Below the pieces are notes generated by a model. The model had not been told where the DNA came from, ran no database searches, and was given only the letters and a program-made list of their open reading frames with translations. A DNA stretch of 5,618 nt from positions 1 through 5,618 of the forward strand of contig JAESUL010000285.1 of assembly GCA_016763115.1 (NCBI GenBank), written 5' to 3'. Numbering within the stretch: position 1 is the stretch's first letter; each line of letters opens with the position of its first letter. The translations under genes were made by a program, and so were the position numbers. Positions 5,131-5,618 of the stretch are shown here, in pieces. Source of the DNA: Phycisphaerales bacterium (GTDB lineage: Bacteria; Planctomycetota; Phycisphaerae; Phycisphaerales; UBA1924).

Positions 5131-5618
5131 CCAATCCACCCAGCGACCCGCCTGCCCGCATCGAGCAGGCGCATAATGCGTTTGATTTGGCGCGTGAGAT
5201 CTCGCCACGCCGGCATTCGACTGAGGCATCGGATATCGACGGGCTGGTCAACGAGCAACTGGCGCACTTCGGGATTGATCCTAACACAGCCTACGGCAAG
5301 CACCTTGGCGGGTTCGCCTCGCATCTCTATTCCGGGCACGCCGATCTGATGCTTATGTGGTCGCAGGGCACCAAAGAACTGGCAACGCTGGACCGCAAAG
5401 ACCGCATCGAACGCTTCGCTGCCCAGAAGTTTCTCTCATTCCAACTCGCCAAAATTCTCGACACCCTCCAGCACCCCTCGCGGGCGACCTACCAATCGAT
5501 TGTGACTGATCCGGGACAACGCGCCAGCAAGGGGCCTTACCCGATCTTTGACAATGTCACGGCGTTGTTCAGTTCCAAGCCCGTCATCACCCGCACGGCG
5601 ACCTACATCTACGCCTGC
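5127..5618 (+). CDS. Unrecognised protein, N-terminal part (3' end outside window)
   Basis: The frame is open from ATG 5127 to the right edge, 164 codons without a stop, with the G/C-rich third positions seen in the neighbouring genes. I do not recognise the family. The start MTNPPSDPPARIEQAHNAF is Pro-rich and then helical. Further on are FASHLYSGHADLMLMWSQG (about 68-86), an amphipathic helical stretch DRIERFAAQKFLSFQLAKIL, and GPYPIFDNVTALFSSKP followed by VITRTATYIYAC at the cut. There is no signal peptide and no clear membrane segment, so a soluble cytoplasmic protein is likely. The start has the weak purine-rich site AAGAG six bases upstream and overlaps the mini-ORF stop. The gap to the MBL-fold gene is 28 bases on the same strand, so the two are probably co-transcribed and may share a pathway. 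Function is not assigned; the missing C-terminal part would probably decide it. Confidence 0.75.
   Translation, partial: MTNPPSDPPARIEQAHNAFDLAREISPRRHSTEASDIDGLVNEQLAHFGIDPNTAYGKHLGGFASHLYSGHADLMLMWSQGTKELATLDRKDRIERFAAQKFLSFQLAKILDTLQHPSRATYQSIVTDPGQRASKGPYPIFDNVTALFSSKPVITRTATYIYAC

Overview
The window looks like a chromosomal piece of a planctomycete, most likely a Phycisphaerae relative. The reasons are the composition (GC-rich, but uneven), a secreted TlpA-type thioredoxin protein with a long N-terminal domain, and a protein joining an excisionase-like HTH to a low-complexity linker and two C-terminal membrane helices, an architecture I associate with planctomycetes. The taxon is an inference; no rRNA or other marker is present.

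Layout, left to right. (1) 1-855, minus: the N-terminal 285 codons of a RibBA-type riboflavin gene, cut by the left edge. The DHBP synthase domain is intact. The second, GTP-cyclohydrolase-II-like domain already shows Asp where the first zinc Cys should be. (2) 940-2487, plus: exported thioredoxin-fold protein with a WCPNC active site, divergent from ribBA; its first two thirds are clearly more AT-rich than its thioredoxin end. (3) 2528-2620: a nested double-hairpin repeat between convergent genes, probably a two-way terminator and structurally like a REP/BIME element. (4) 2631-2999, minus: small lipoprotein with a BamE/SmpA-like segment. (5) 3000-3440: intergenic region holding the C-terminal remnant of a GNAT acetyltransferase (about 3093-3251), three 12-bp repeats and a perfect 17-bp tandem duplication. 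(6) 3441-4295, plus: HTH/two-TM membrane protein. (7) 4326-4354: strong hairpin. (8) 4370-5098, plus: metallo-beta-lactamase-fold protein in which essentially all metal-binding His residues are replaced. (9) 5095-5130: an 11-residue mini-ORF linked by ATGA overlaps to the genes on both sides. (10) 5127-5618, plus: start of an unrecognised gene cut by the right edge.

Only the last three form a convincing operon (MBL-fold pseudoenzyme, mini-ORF, unknown protein), and these two proteins probably work together. The other genes look like independent units: riboflavin synthesis, periplasmic thiol redox, an envelope lipoprotein and a membrane-anchored HTH protein. No CRISPR array, tRNA, rRNA or intact insertion sequence was seen. 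The best candidates for new biology are the ligand-less MBL protein with its ATGA relay, and the RibB protein with a degenerate cyclohydrolase domain.
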